Source of the DNA: Geomonas oryzae
Lineage (GTDB): Bacteria; Desulfobacterota; Desulfuromonadia; Geobacterales; Geobacteraceae
Length of the DNA stretch: 64,000 nucleotides
Direction: 5' to 3'
NCBI RefSeq assembly: GCF_004117875.1
Contig: NZ_RAHW01000003.1
Span: forward strand, 434,001 to 498,000
Shown: positions 17,673 through 24,795 of the stretch, one piece after another
How positions within the stretch are numbered: the first letter of the stretch is position 1
Layout: every line of letters starts with the position of its first letter
Made by a program: the position numbers and the translations under genes
The notes under the pieces: generated by a model
What the model saw: the letters and a program-made list of their open reading frames with translations, nothing else
Told to the model about the DNA's origin: nothing
Database searches by the model: none

Positions 17673-18872
17673 CTACTTAATGGGGAACTGCGTCCTTTGC
17701 CCTTGCGGCGTGCTGAGGATGGTCACCAGTTCGTTCCGCAACTGGTTGATCCTCTCCATGAGGGCCGCGGTGTTTGCATTGCTGTTGTTCTTGATTGATG
17801 CCGCGTTGTTGTCGTCATTGCGCTTTATCCCATCGTGTTGGGCATACAAGGTGGCGAAGCCGCTGTCGATGCTGCCTGCTGTTTTCTGCAGACACGAAAG
17901 CGTCGAAGTCTGCAGCGCTCCCTCCTCGCTTTTGAGGATTTCATCTACGGTAGTGTAGGCTATCTCCAGGATGGACGCCGCCGTCTCGAAGACGAGGCAG
18001 ACAACACTGCCGTTGCCGCCAAACCCAAGCGCAACAGCGGTCTGCTCGCAGCCAGTCCCGGACATGCCGGCCAATCCGCGTGCCGTGACGGAGACCTGCC
18101 TCAATATGCCGGCCGCGAGGTCGAGTCCCGGAGTGGTAGCGGGCGTCTCGCATCCGGTCGGCACGGCTTGAGCCGAGAGGGAGACCAGGGCCTTTGGTGT
18201 TGCGGCGTTCAGCTCTTCCAGGTCACCGTTTACCTTGTGAAGCTCACCCTCCAGCGAAGCGTACGCCTGGTCCATCGGCGCAGCTTCCGCCTCCATCTCC
18301 AACCGCTCCGCATCGGTTAACGCTTCATCCGCGCTGCAGATCTGGTCACATTCAAGGCCGTCCTGCCCCTTCCCCTTGTTTTTCTTCAAGGGGTTGCAGG
18401 CCTGCTTGTTGTTATGGTCGTCCAGATCGATTGCGGCACACTTCGCGCTGGAGTTGCCCTGATCATAGTCGCAGACGCCGTCGTTGTTCGCGTCGTCCTG
18501 GGCCGTGAGCGGCACGCGATAGCAGGCGTTCTTGTTGGATTTCGCCTCGCTCTTAGCCAGCTTCTTGAAATCGTTCGCTCCGTTCTTGTTTTTCGAGCGA
18601 TCGGTCTTCATCTTCATGCCTTTCATCTGCCCGCGTTGCCCGGTCGTAAGCTTATCCCCCAGCAGCGTCCCCTCCTGAAAGAGGCCGGTCATGAACTCGA
18701 TCTGGCTGGCGACACCGTCGTGCTTGCACTTGAGCCTTTCGTAGACGTCGCTTTGGTCGCACGATGCCGTGGCAGGTGGGCTCGCCCACGCTACGGCGTT
18801 GAGACCGATGACCAGGACACTAACGAGGACGGCGCCAAAAAACGCAGAGGTCACGAATCGATGCAGTTTCAT
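17673..18872 (-). CDS. Secreted hypothetical protein with acidic Ca-binding-like loops
   Basis: 399 residues, no family I recognise. Residues 1-31 are a signal peptide (MKLHRF, a long hydrophobic core, cleavage near AWA). Residues about 75-110 are Lys/Asn-rich (KMKTDRSKNKNGANDFKKLAK). Around 125-160 there are acidic loops with the spacing of EF-hand or thrombospondin type 3 calcium sites: DDANNDGVCDYDQGN and DLDDHNNKQACNP. Paired Cys suggest disulfides in an oxidising compartment. The rest is predicted mostly helical, with NNAASIKNNSNANTAALMERI as a possible coiled coil. Expression probably depends on a GEMM-type riboswitch in the leader (18984-19073). By analogy with genes under such switches in this group, a role in cell surface, adhesion or extracellular electron transfer is possible but unproven. 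Confidence 0.8.
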   Translation of the reverse strand: MKLHRFVTSAFFGAVLVSVLVIGLNAVAWASPPATASCDQSDVYERLKCKHDGVASQIEFMTGLFQEGTLLGDKLTTGQRGQMKGMKMKTDRSKNKNGANDFKKLAKSEAKSNKNACYRVPLTAQDDANNDGVCDYDQGNSSAKCAAIDLDDHNNKQACNPLKKNKGKGQDGLECDQICSADEALTDAERLEMEAEAAPMDQAYASLEGELHKVNGDLEELNAATPKALVSLSAQAVPTGCETPATTPGLDLAAGILRQVSVTARGLAGMSGTGCEQTAVALGFGGNGSVVCLVFETAASILEIAYTTVDEILKSEEGALQTSTLSCLQKTAGSIDSGFATLYAQHDGIKRNDDNNAASIKNNSNANTAALMERINQLRNELVTILSTPQGQRTQFPIK

Positions 18873-18944
18873 GCCTGTTCTCCTTTTTGCAGCGATGTGT
18901 GGAGTGCGCGGTTCCGGAGGGTGCGGATTGGCAAGGACAAGACA

Positions 18945-18983
18945 AAAAAATGCCGGGCGCTAGATGTCTCCTGTAAAGGGAGG
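18945..18983 (-). terminator. Terminator overlapping the riboswitch 3' strand
   Basis: On the minus strand GCCCGGC followed by A and seven T (18945-18957) can pair with GCCGGGT of the riboswitch 3' strand, or with the GCCGG just after it. Both pairings would compete with aptamer folding, which is the layout of a transcriptional on/off switch. Confidence 0.6.
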
Positions 18984-19073
18984 CTCCGGCAACCCGGCCG
19001 ACTTGTTGGGAGTAACCTCGAGGTAAGTCCCGTGGTTTTCCGTCCCCCGGTCACCCGAGGTTTGGCTTTGTCA
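18984..19073 (-). promoter_or_regulatory. GEMM-I-like cyclic dinucleotide riboswitch
   Basis: Read on the minus strand: GCCAAACC, a hairpin CCTCGG-GTGA-CCGGGG capped by a GNRA tetraloop, then GGACGGAAAACCACGGG, an ACTT/AAGT helix, and finally GGCCGGGTTGCC. These match, in order, the conserved blocks of GEMM-I aptamers (GCAAACC, GNRA-capped P1b, GGGACGCAAAGCC, and a closing GGGGTTACC-like strand). The 5' block reads ACAAAG where c-di-GMP types read ACAGGG; an A here would favour the cGAMP-binding GEMM-Ib subtype known from Geobacter, but the alignment is mine by eye. It controls the secreted protein at 18872. Confidence 0.72.
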
Positions 19074-19334
19074 TAGCAATGGTATTACTGAAGGATGGAA
19101 AGTCAAAGTTCGAAAGATCCTACATCGAGCCGCTCAATCAGGACTCTGCAGCGCAGTGAAGTCCCCCTCCATTTACTTCGAAAAAAGAAGCTGCAAATAC
19201 TTAAATGCCTCAAAAGAGGGGAACTGTGTCTGCAATGATAGGTGGGCTCTTGATCGGCTCCACCATCGTACTGGTGGATGACAAAAGGGGCGAGCCAACT
19301 AAGACAGAGTGAAGTTGACAACTACAATCAGGAA

Positions 19335-19625
19335 TCGGGCAGCCGCCGCCTTGTTCAAGTTGTTTCGTTCCAGCGTGTCGATGACCACTTCACGCTCCAA
19401 CTGCTCCAGCGAGTATCCCTCGTAGAAGACGACCGCCCCTCACGTCCAGCCTTTCCACCTTCGCGCCGCCCACCGGCACGACCTCCTTCTCTTGGAGAAC
19501 CCGGAGCAGCTTTGGCTGCATTTCTACGGGAAGATCCCCCACCTCGTCCAGGAAGATGGTTCCTCCCTCCGCAAGCTGGAGTCGTCCATTTCCGCACTCT
19601 TTCGTGCCCGTTATCCCACCATCCA
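19335..19625 (-). pseudogene. Remnant of a sigma-54 activator gene (AAA+ fragment joined to Fis domain)
   Basis: On the minus strand one frame gives [18 protein letters not shown] followed by [23 protein letters not shown], the Walker B to sensor region of an NtrC-type ATPase. Immediately after, a different frame gives [18 protein letters not shown] and NNLNKAAAARF, the C-terminal Fis helix-turn-helix region. Roughly 170 residues that should separate the two are missing, and the frame shifts at the joint (about 19435). There is no intact start, Walker A or recognition-helix end. This is a deletion-bearing relic, not a functional gene. Confidence 0.85.
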
Positions 19626-19944
19626 CCGCTATTAAACGCTTGGACAGAACTTTCACGAGCTGCGCCGCGATGGCGCCGCTGAAGGCAAGGATCGGCACGG
19701 GCAAAGGAGGCGATAGCGGCGTGGACGGGGAGTCAGCGGGGTGAAGATCAATATCGCGAGGATGAAGCTCATGATAGCGTGTGAAGTTCGGGCAAAAGTG
19801 GGCAGTCATCCGGTAATTTCGCAGGAAAACCTACCGTTCCAGGATAGATTCAACAAAGAGAGGGGGCCAACCGTCATATCAAAGCCCAAACCTCAAAAAC
19901 CGGAACACAAATCGACCAGCTAGCGCGCCAATCGTCAATTTGGA

Positions 19945-20140
19945 TGACCAAAACGACATATTAAGGGGCCAAAGTGACAAATTAGAGGTCAAAGTGACAG
20001 ATTAGAGGGGCCAAAGTGCAAATTAGAGGGGTCAAAGTGCAGATTAGAGGGGTCAAAGTGCAGATTAGAGGGGTCAAAGTGCAGATTAGAGGGCAAAGTG
20101 AAAGATTAGCGATCAAAGTGACGGATTAGAGGGTCAAGTG
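19945..20140. repeat. Tandem array of about nine 21-22-bp direct repeats
   Basis: The unit is close to GTCAAAGTGCAGATTAGAGGG. Three central copies are identical with a 21-bp period (starting 20031, 20052, 20073); outer copies diverge (AAAGTGACAAATTAGAGG, AAAGTGAAAGATTAGCGA, AAAGTGACGGATTAGAGG). There are no unique spacers, so it is not CRISPR. A 21-bp period keeps sites on one face of the helix, as in iterons or multiple transposase-binding sites at element ends. Confidence 0.85.
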
Positions 20141-20206
20141 ATTCATTCGGTGGCTGATGCACCCCCTCACCCCGGGTGAGTGCGGATGAGGGGGTGGAAC
20201 TGTGGA

Positions 20207-20818
20207 TTAGGGGTCGACTTGAAACAGTTTCGACCAGGGTCCAAATTCATTAGCCCCACGGGCTGCCCGCATCTTCAAATAGTTCGTCTTGCTGCGGTCC
20301 ACGCCCGGCACCTCGATTCCTCTGCATCTATGGGAAGCGGTAAGCAGTCTCCAGTTTCCCTCGACCTTAGGGTCTCCGTCGCACCCCCAGATCTGGTATC
20401 CCTTTGCACCCGCCACCTTGGTGGCCGAAGCAATAAGGTGACCCGTCTTCCGGTCGTAGGACAAGTCGAAGTCTTTGGGCGCAGTGAGGTGAAGCAGAGC
20501 AGAGGGTGTGCTCGCGTGTGCGGAACCCAAAGCCTCCAAAATTGTCGGGTCTTTGACGGCTAACAATTTCGCCACTCCGTAAAGGATCGTCATCTCCTGC
20601 CCGACAGCCTTCCTAATAGCCTCGCACTCCTTCTGCTTCTCTGGATCGCCCTTCAATGATGCAGCGAAACTGGCCTCCAAACGTTCGTGGTTCTCCGCAT
20701 ATTTTTCCCTCGGCGAGAAGAGGGACATAAGGTACGCCCACTTCTCCGGGGGCAACGCCTCCAGCGTCGCTGCGGATTTAATGATCAACTCGTGATGGCT
20801 CAAATCGTTGAACGGCAT
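20207..20818 (-). CDS. Hypothetical protein with C-terminal FN3-like segment
   Basis: 203 residues, cytoplasmic (no signal peptide or membrane segment). The N-terminal half is helical and charged (PREKYAENHERLEASFAASL). The C-terminal half (AGAKGYQIWGCDGDP, LLTASHRCRGIEVPGVD, RAARGANEFGPWSKLFQVDP) resembles a fibronectin type III sandwich, where the ending GPWSKL is typical of the last strands. An AGGAGGT ribosome-binding site precedes the ATG. It lies beside tandem repeats and a pseudogene in an AT-richer zone, so it may be accessory. No function can be assigned. Confidence 0.65.
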   Translation of the reverse strand: MPFNDLSHHELIIKSAATLEALPPEKWAYLMSLFSPREKYAENHERLEASFAASLKGDPEKQKECEAIRKAVGQEMTILYGVAKLLAVKDPTILEALGSAHASTPSALLHLTAPKDFDLSYDRKTGHLIASATKVAGAKGYQIWGCDGDPKVEGNWRLLTASHRCRGIEVPGVDRSKTNYLKMRAARGANEFGPWSKLFQVDP

Positions 20819-21342
20819 AGCGTTAGACCTCCTTTGAGTTTGATTAATAAAATCTTATACGGTTTTCAAAAGTTGGCAAGGGCACAGGCGACAACCATTT
20901 TCCTGCCGGTTCGCGTCCGCCTCGCTCGGTTCGCAGGCGGTGTTGTTGACAGGTCGCCAGGGGACAGTGCTGATATTCTGAGATTTAAAATTGTCGAGTG
21001 ATCCGGAGGAAGGAGATTCAGCGGAATAAACTGAATTGAATAAAAAAGGCACTCAGCTGAAAAAGCCAAGTGCCTTGTCGTGCGGAGCTCAGGGGTCGCG
21101 TCTGTAAATTTTACTTTTCAAGCAACCTTTGCACCCTCGCGACCATACCCAGAAGCTCTTCATCCTCATCCAACTTCGATTCGTAAAGCTCGGGTCATAG
21201 CTTACTCCTTGGACTCGGGGTGGTTCCACCTCCCCACAATATCCAAGAATTAAGTTTTGTGAATTTTACAGACACACTCCTGGTCTCTTTGGTTTCTCCT
21301 CAGATTCGTTCTCCCCTTCACAACAGCGTTGGTACATAAAGC
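20819..21342. other. Gene-free stretch with one minus-strand terminator
   Basis: I see no credible coding sequence. The only structured element is the hairpin at 21042-21076. The sequence is AT-richer than the flanks and appears degenerate. Confidence 0.5.
21042..21076 (-). terminator. Rho-independent terminator, minus strand
   Basis: AAGGCACT (21046-21053) pairs with AGTGCCTT (21069-21076) with additional AGCT/AGC pairing inside. On the minus strand the stem is followed by T6. It probably ends the transcript carrying the MFS gene, 270 nt upstream. Confidence 0.75.
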
Positions 21343-22536
21343 TCATTTACGCTCACGCACAAACTTAGGCCGCCACGCTTCCGCCGTCATGGTAACGACA
21401 AAGAGCGCCATGGTCACCAACCCCAAGCACCCCGCTACAATAAAAACGGCTGGTAAACCGCAGCTCTGCTGTATTCCGACGCCAAGAAGCGGACCCGAGA
21501 TGAACCCGAGGTTCAAGACGGAGTTAAACGTGCCGACCGTGCTCCCCATCCCGAAACGGCTCCCCTCTTCCAGCAATAGAGCCGAACTAGCAGGTTGTGA
21601 TAGTGCACTGAAAAAACCTATTCCTAGTACAAGCATGAGTACCTGGCTGAACCCAGGCATCATCGGAATCAGTAAGTACAGCAATGGGACCACAGTTCCA
21701 CCCACGACCACCAGTGTTTTGCGAGGGACCTTGTCTGCAAGAAGTCCAGCCGGCCTTAGTGCTACCGCGACCACAAAAGTGCTTGCCGCCATCACCATTC
21801 CGGTCTGTGTCCCGGTGAGACCAAGCTGCGTGCTTAAGACGATCGGCAGAAAAACAGCGGAAAGCGAGATACCACACGCCCGACCGAAAATAAATGCAAG
21901 GAGACCTTGGAGGCCCCTGTGACAAATCAGGCGACGGAATTCGCCTCCCTCAGCCTGTGCAGTTTCAGACTTGACCGTATACCTCAATTGCGATGGAGCC
22001 CTATAGATTATCACCAGCAAAGCAACTAGACACACAGCTACTATGGCGGCAAAGACACCGCGGTAACCGAGATGGTCTTTAAGTATTCCTCCCAGGACCG
22101 GGCCAAGGCTCAAGGCTCCGTAGAAGGAGATGTCGAAGGTTCCCATGACTGTTGAGCGCCTCCCTCGAGAACAACATCGGCCGACCAGACCGAAAATAAT
22201 CGGCCTGAACATGGCGCAACTTACCCCTTGGAGAATCCGTAGCGCAGTGATGGAAGCCAAGTTGTCGGTCAAAAAGTAGCCGACGGAAACCAGCAGGTAG
22301 AGGAATAAGCTCATGACCACTCCCTCTACTCCCCCGACTCGGTCCGTCCACCTGCCAATTAGTGGCCCAATGAAAACCTTCGCGAGAGAATACAGCACGA
22401 GAGGCAAAGCGAGCAATGTACCTCGCGCTCCAAGACTAAATAAGTACATGGAAAAAAAAGCGTCGGCGATTCCAAAACCAAGCGTTATCAAAAAGTTGAT
22501 AAGAAACAACCGCCAGAACATATTTCCCGCGTCCAT
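21343..22536 (-). CDS. MFS transporter (12 TM, DHA1-like)
   Basis: 397 residues with twelve predicted membrane helices in two six-helix halves. The loop between helices 2 and 3 has the MFS signature IGRWTDRVGG, the corresponding loop of the second half reads GLLADKVPRKTLV, and helix 4 contains RILQGVSCAMFRP. These proteins move small solutes by proton coupling, often as drug or organic-anion exporters. It is 9 nt downstream of a hemerythrin-like gene on the same strand, so the two are co-transcribed. Upstream lie a porin, a cytochrome and a flavoprotein, and the transporter could import or export that enzyme's substrate or product, which is inference. No substrate can be read from the sequence. 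Confidence 0.88.
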   Translation of the reverse strand: MDAGNMFWRLFLINFLITLGFGIADAFFSMYLFSLGARGTLLALPLVLYSLAKVFIGPLIGRWTDRVGGVEGVVMSLFLYLLVSVGYFLTDNLASITALRILQGVSCAMFRPIIFGLVGRCCSRGRRSTVMGTFDISFYGALSLGPVLGGILKDHLGYRGVFAAIVAVCLVALLVIIYRAPSQLRYTVKSETAQAEGGEFRRLICHRGLQGLLAFIFGRACGISLSAVFLPIVLSTQLGLTGTQTGMVMAASTFVVAVALRPAGLLADKVPRKTLVVVGGTVVPLLYLLIPMMPGFSQVLMLVLGIGFFSALSQPASSALLLEEGSRFGMGSTVGTFNSVLNLGFISGPLLGVGIQQSCGLPAVFIVAGCLGLVTMALFVVTMTAEAWRPKFVRERK

Positions 22537-22545
22537 GTATGCCTC

Positions 22546-22965
22546 CTAGGACATAAGGAAAGCTTCGAATGCTCGGTCGTGAAGCTCTATGTGCTTGAGC
22601 CAGAGGTGCCGCGCCTCGTCAAGGTTTCTCATAAACGCCGGATCAGAAACCGAGCGGTATCGAAGTTGGGCGGTATGAACGCAAAGAGATTGATGAATCT
22701 GCCTGTGTTCTGCAGCATGGGGGAAAGCAACTAAGTCCATAACGACGTCCTCGGTGGTGGTCAGCGTAAGCACCACACTTAGCAGGCCTTCTACCTCTCT
22801 TGCCACATCGTGCCGAGGCTGCCGTTGCAACTTCTCTCTCATCCCCTCCAGGCGGCGGATGATATGTTTGTAGCGGCTGTCTTCTCCTGCACTCAGAAAT
22901 TCACCAAACGAGCATGGAGTGCGAAGTGCAGGAGACTGGTATTTATCACGTTGTTCATTTTTCAT
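22546..22965 (-). CDS. Hemerythrin-like protein lacking two iron ligands
   Basis: 139 residues. The C-terminal part fits bacteriohemerythrin: FPHAAEHRQIHQ (two His ligands) and WLKHIELHD (His and Asp ligands), with Glu in TTTEDVVM as a fifth. The two other usual His ligands appear replaced: the N-terminal D-x-x-H reads DSRY and the HFxxEE His position is Leu. A canonical di-iron O2-binding site is therefore unlikely; it could be a mono-iron or apo four-helix bundle. It begins 154 nt after the porin stop, across a G/C-tract hairpin, and continues into the MFS gene. The ATG follows a modest ribosome-binding site. The family call comes from the second half only. Confidence 0.68.
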   Translation of the reverse strand: MKNEQRDKYQSPALRTPCSFGEFLSAGEDSRYKHIIRRLEGMREKLQRQPRHDVAREVEGLLSVVLTLTTTEDVVMDLVAFPHAAEHRQIHQSLCVHTAQLRYRSVSDPAFMRNLDEARHLWLKHIELHDRAFEAFLMS

Positions 22966-23075
22966 GACGGTCCTCGATTGGGCAAAAACAAGGAAGTACC
23001 GGCCTCAACTTCCTTTCCCCCGGTAGCACAGATGAACCTCTGGTGAGACCGGTCGCTCCAGTTGAGCGCAAAGTG

Positions 23076-23106
23076 CCCCCCCCCCGGCATTTGCACAAGG
23101 GGGGGG
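23076..23106 (-). terminator. Homopolymeric C/G hairpin after the porin gene
   Basis: C10 at 23076-23085 and G8 at 23099-23106 face each other across a 13-nt loop, 14 nt downstream of the porin stop on the minus strand. The U tract is poor (CACTTTG), so termination may be partial. Long C and G runs are also prone to slippage. Confidence 0.5.
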
Positions 23107-23119
23107 CTCAACAACTGCT

Positions 23120-24352
23120 TTAAAAGTAGTAGTACGCTGCCAAACGCACTATGTTTGCCTGCCCCTGATCATTCGTAGCACCAGTAGGCTTTACGCTGTA
23201 ACCGGTAGTTGCGTGTTCGTATTCGGTTGCAACCCTCACGGCAGGATTCAGGTCGTATGCCACGTTGGCGTAGATCAGCTGATTGTACCGTTCACCAGGT
23301 GTGGCTGCTGATTGACTCAAACTGCTGTAATCCAAAGCCTGCCGCCTTTCAAAACCGCTAGTTATCCCGACGTTCTCAGTGGGATAGAAGATCACCTGCC
23401 CATACGCCCCGTAGCCGCGAGCAGCGTTAAGGTTGGGAGCAGAACCGACCAGAGAGGCGCCTGTTGCCTGCTGATCGCCCAGGCCCGCAGCCATATATGC
23501 CTGAGTTTCCAGTGAGACAGTCTTGCTCCTATCCTTACCGTTTGCCGATTTAACAACGGGAACGAAGGCGTAAATCCCGTACCCGTAAACATTCACCGAA
23601 TCGCTCCCTGTCACTTTTTGGTTACCTGCTTCTCCAAAGAGACAGAACTGGAATGGTTTCATCCTCTTACCACCAATTCCCGGGGCTACACCCATCATGC
23701 TGTTTTCATAGGTGAGGCGGCCAGCGACGTTTACCGCGGGACCGTAGCTGTTCGGCGTAAGGGTACTGTATTCCTGCTGGGGGTTTTGCAGACCCAACAT
23801 GAGGCTCCACTTATCGTTGTCACCGCTGTGGAGCTCTCTGGTTACCCGGACCTGGGGGATGCGTGGTGCGTTTGGAGTGCCAGTGAAGGCTCCATTGGAG
23901 AAGTCCACTGTGTTCGCAGCCGCAGGGCCGAAGATGTCCCATGTCTGCCCAAAGAGGACCTGAGTTTTCTCCCAGTCCAAAGTTCCGTAGGCGTGACGCA
24001 TACGTAGGGTACCGGTTTCGTTGTTTACCGCCGAACCACCACCGTAAAAATCAAATTCGATGAGGGCGGCAGTCTTTGCTCCAGACAGATCCGGGCCGTT
24101 CGCCTTGAACCACAGCCTGGATTCTCTTGCGGTAAATATGGATTCATCTTTTCTTGCGTTCACAGTCCCGTCAGCCGGCATCTGGGGAGGCAGTTTGCCA
24201 GAGCCCAGCTTTACTGAGTTGTATGCGTAGTCAAGCTTCACGTACCCACCCATCGAAATATCAAACTTGCTCTTGACCGGTTCATCTGCAAAGGACGGCG
24301 AAGCAAACAATATGGCAACAGGGATGAGTTTCATGGATTGTTTGATTGTCAT
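23120..24352 (-). CDS. Outer membrane porin (DcaP-like beta barrel)
   Basis: 410 residues with a signal peptide (MTIKQSMKLIPVAILFASPSFA, cleavage before DEPVKS). The mature part is rich in alternating aromatic strands: FDISMGGYVKLDYAYN, ARESRLWFKANGPD, AALIEFDFYGGG, VLFGQTWDIFGP. It ends AAYYYF, the terminal Phe recognised by the BAM machinery. This matches DcaP/porin-type trimeric channels for anionic organic substrates. It lies 23 nt downstream of a tetrahaem cytochrome gene on the same strand, so it probably admits the substrate of the periplasmic flavoprotein encoded in the same operon. Specificity is inference. Confidence 0.83.
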   Translation of the reverse strand: MTIKQSMKLIPVAILFASPSFADEPVKSKFDISMGGYVKLDYAYNSVKLGSGKLPPQMPADGTVNARKDESIFTARESRLWFKANGPDLSGAKTAALIEFDFYGGGSAVNNETGTLRMRHAYGTLDWEKTQVLFGQTWDIFGPAAANTVDFSNGAFTGTPNAPRIPQVRVTRELHSGDNDKWSLMLGLQNPQQEYSTLTPNSYGPAVNVAGRLTYENSMMGVAPGIGGKRMKPFQFCLFGEAGNQKVTGSDSVNVYGYGIYAFVPVVKSANGKDRSKTVSLETQAYMAAGLGDQQATGASLVGSAPNLNAARGYGAYGQVIFYPTENVGITSGFERRQALDYSSLSQSAATPGERYNQLIYANVAYDLNPAVRVATEYEHATTGYSVKPTGATNDQGQANIVRLAAYYYF

Positions 24353-24375
24353 TTTCTTCCCCTTAGTCGTGTTGA

Positions 24376-24783
24376 CTACTTTACTTTCACATCTATCTTG
24401 TGACAGCGGTTACACAGCATCGGCTCAGCCGGTTTCTTGTGCACGGTGTGACAATAGGTGCACCTCACCCGCCCCTGATGCGAGTCATGGATGGCCATTT
24501 CCCTGGTTCTGCCGCTTTCGGTGTATTTCTTTGTCTCTCCTTCGCCGTGTGCGTTCAGTTTGCCTCGGTAAGTCCCATCACCAGAGTCGTGGCAACGGAT
24601 GCAGACGCTGCTCATGACTATGCCGTTTGGGGCTCCGGTGACATGGCAATCGGCGCAACTCAGACCATTGTCACGATGCTTCAGGGTGGAAACTATAGGG
24701 TGGTCGGACTCGGCGGCAGATATTCCGGCAAAAAGAAGCGACAACGCGATTAACCAAAATGATGCAACTACGTTCTTTTCCAT
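24376..24783 (-). CDS. Periplasmic tetrahaem cytochrome c
   Basis: 135 residues with a signal peptide (MEKNVVASFWLIALSLLFAG, cleavage near SAA). Four CxxCH haem-binding motifs are present at about 43-47 (CADCH), 61-65 (CIRCH), 108-112 (CTYCH) and 124-128 (CNRCH), with extra His residues (SDHPI, LKH, IHDSH, TVH) for bis-His coordination. This fits the small tetrahaem domain found fused to flavin domains in Shewanella fumarate reductase (FccA); here it is a separate gene, 12 nt downstream of the flavoprotein. It would pass electrons from the quinol pool via a membrane c-type cytochrome to the flavoprotein. A Geobacter methacrylate reductase has been described with the same separate flavoprotein-plus-cytochrome organisation. 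Confidence 0.92.
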   Translation of the reverse strand: MEKNVVASFWLIALSLLFAGISAAESDHPIVSTLKHRDNGLSCADCHVTGAPNGIVMSSVCIRCHDSGDGTYRGKLNAHGEGETKKYTESGRTREMAIHDSHQGRVRCTYCHTVHKKPAEPMLCNRCHKIDVKVK

Positions 24784-24795
24784 TATCGTTCTCCG

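Noticed and set aside
19945-20140. CRISPR array
   Set aside because: Repeat units abut each other with no unique spacers and no cas genes nearby.
20160-20194. Terminator hairpin ACCCCCTC / GAGGGGGT
   Set aside because: No T tract on either strand and a long loop; not convincing.
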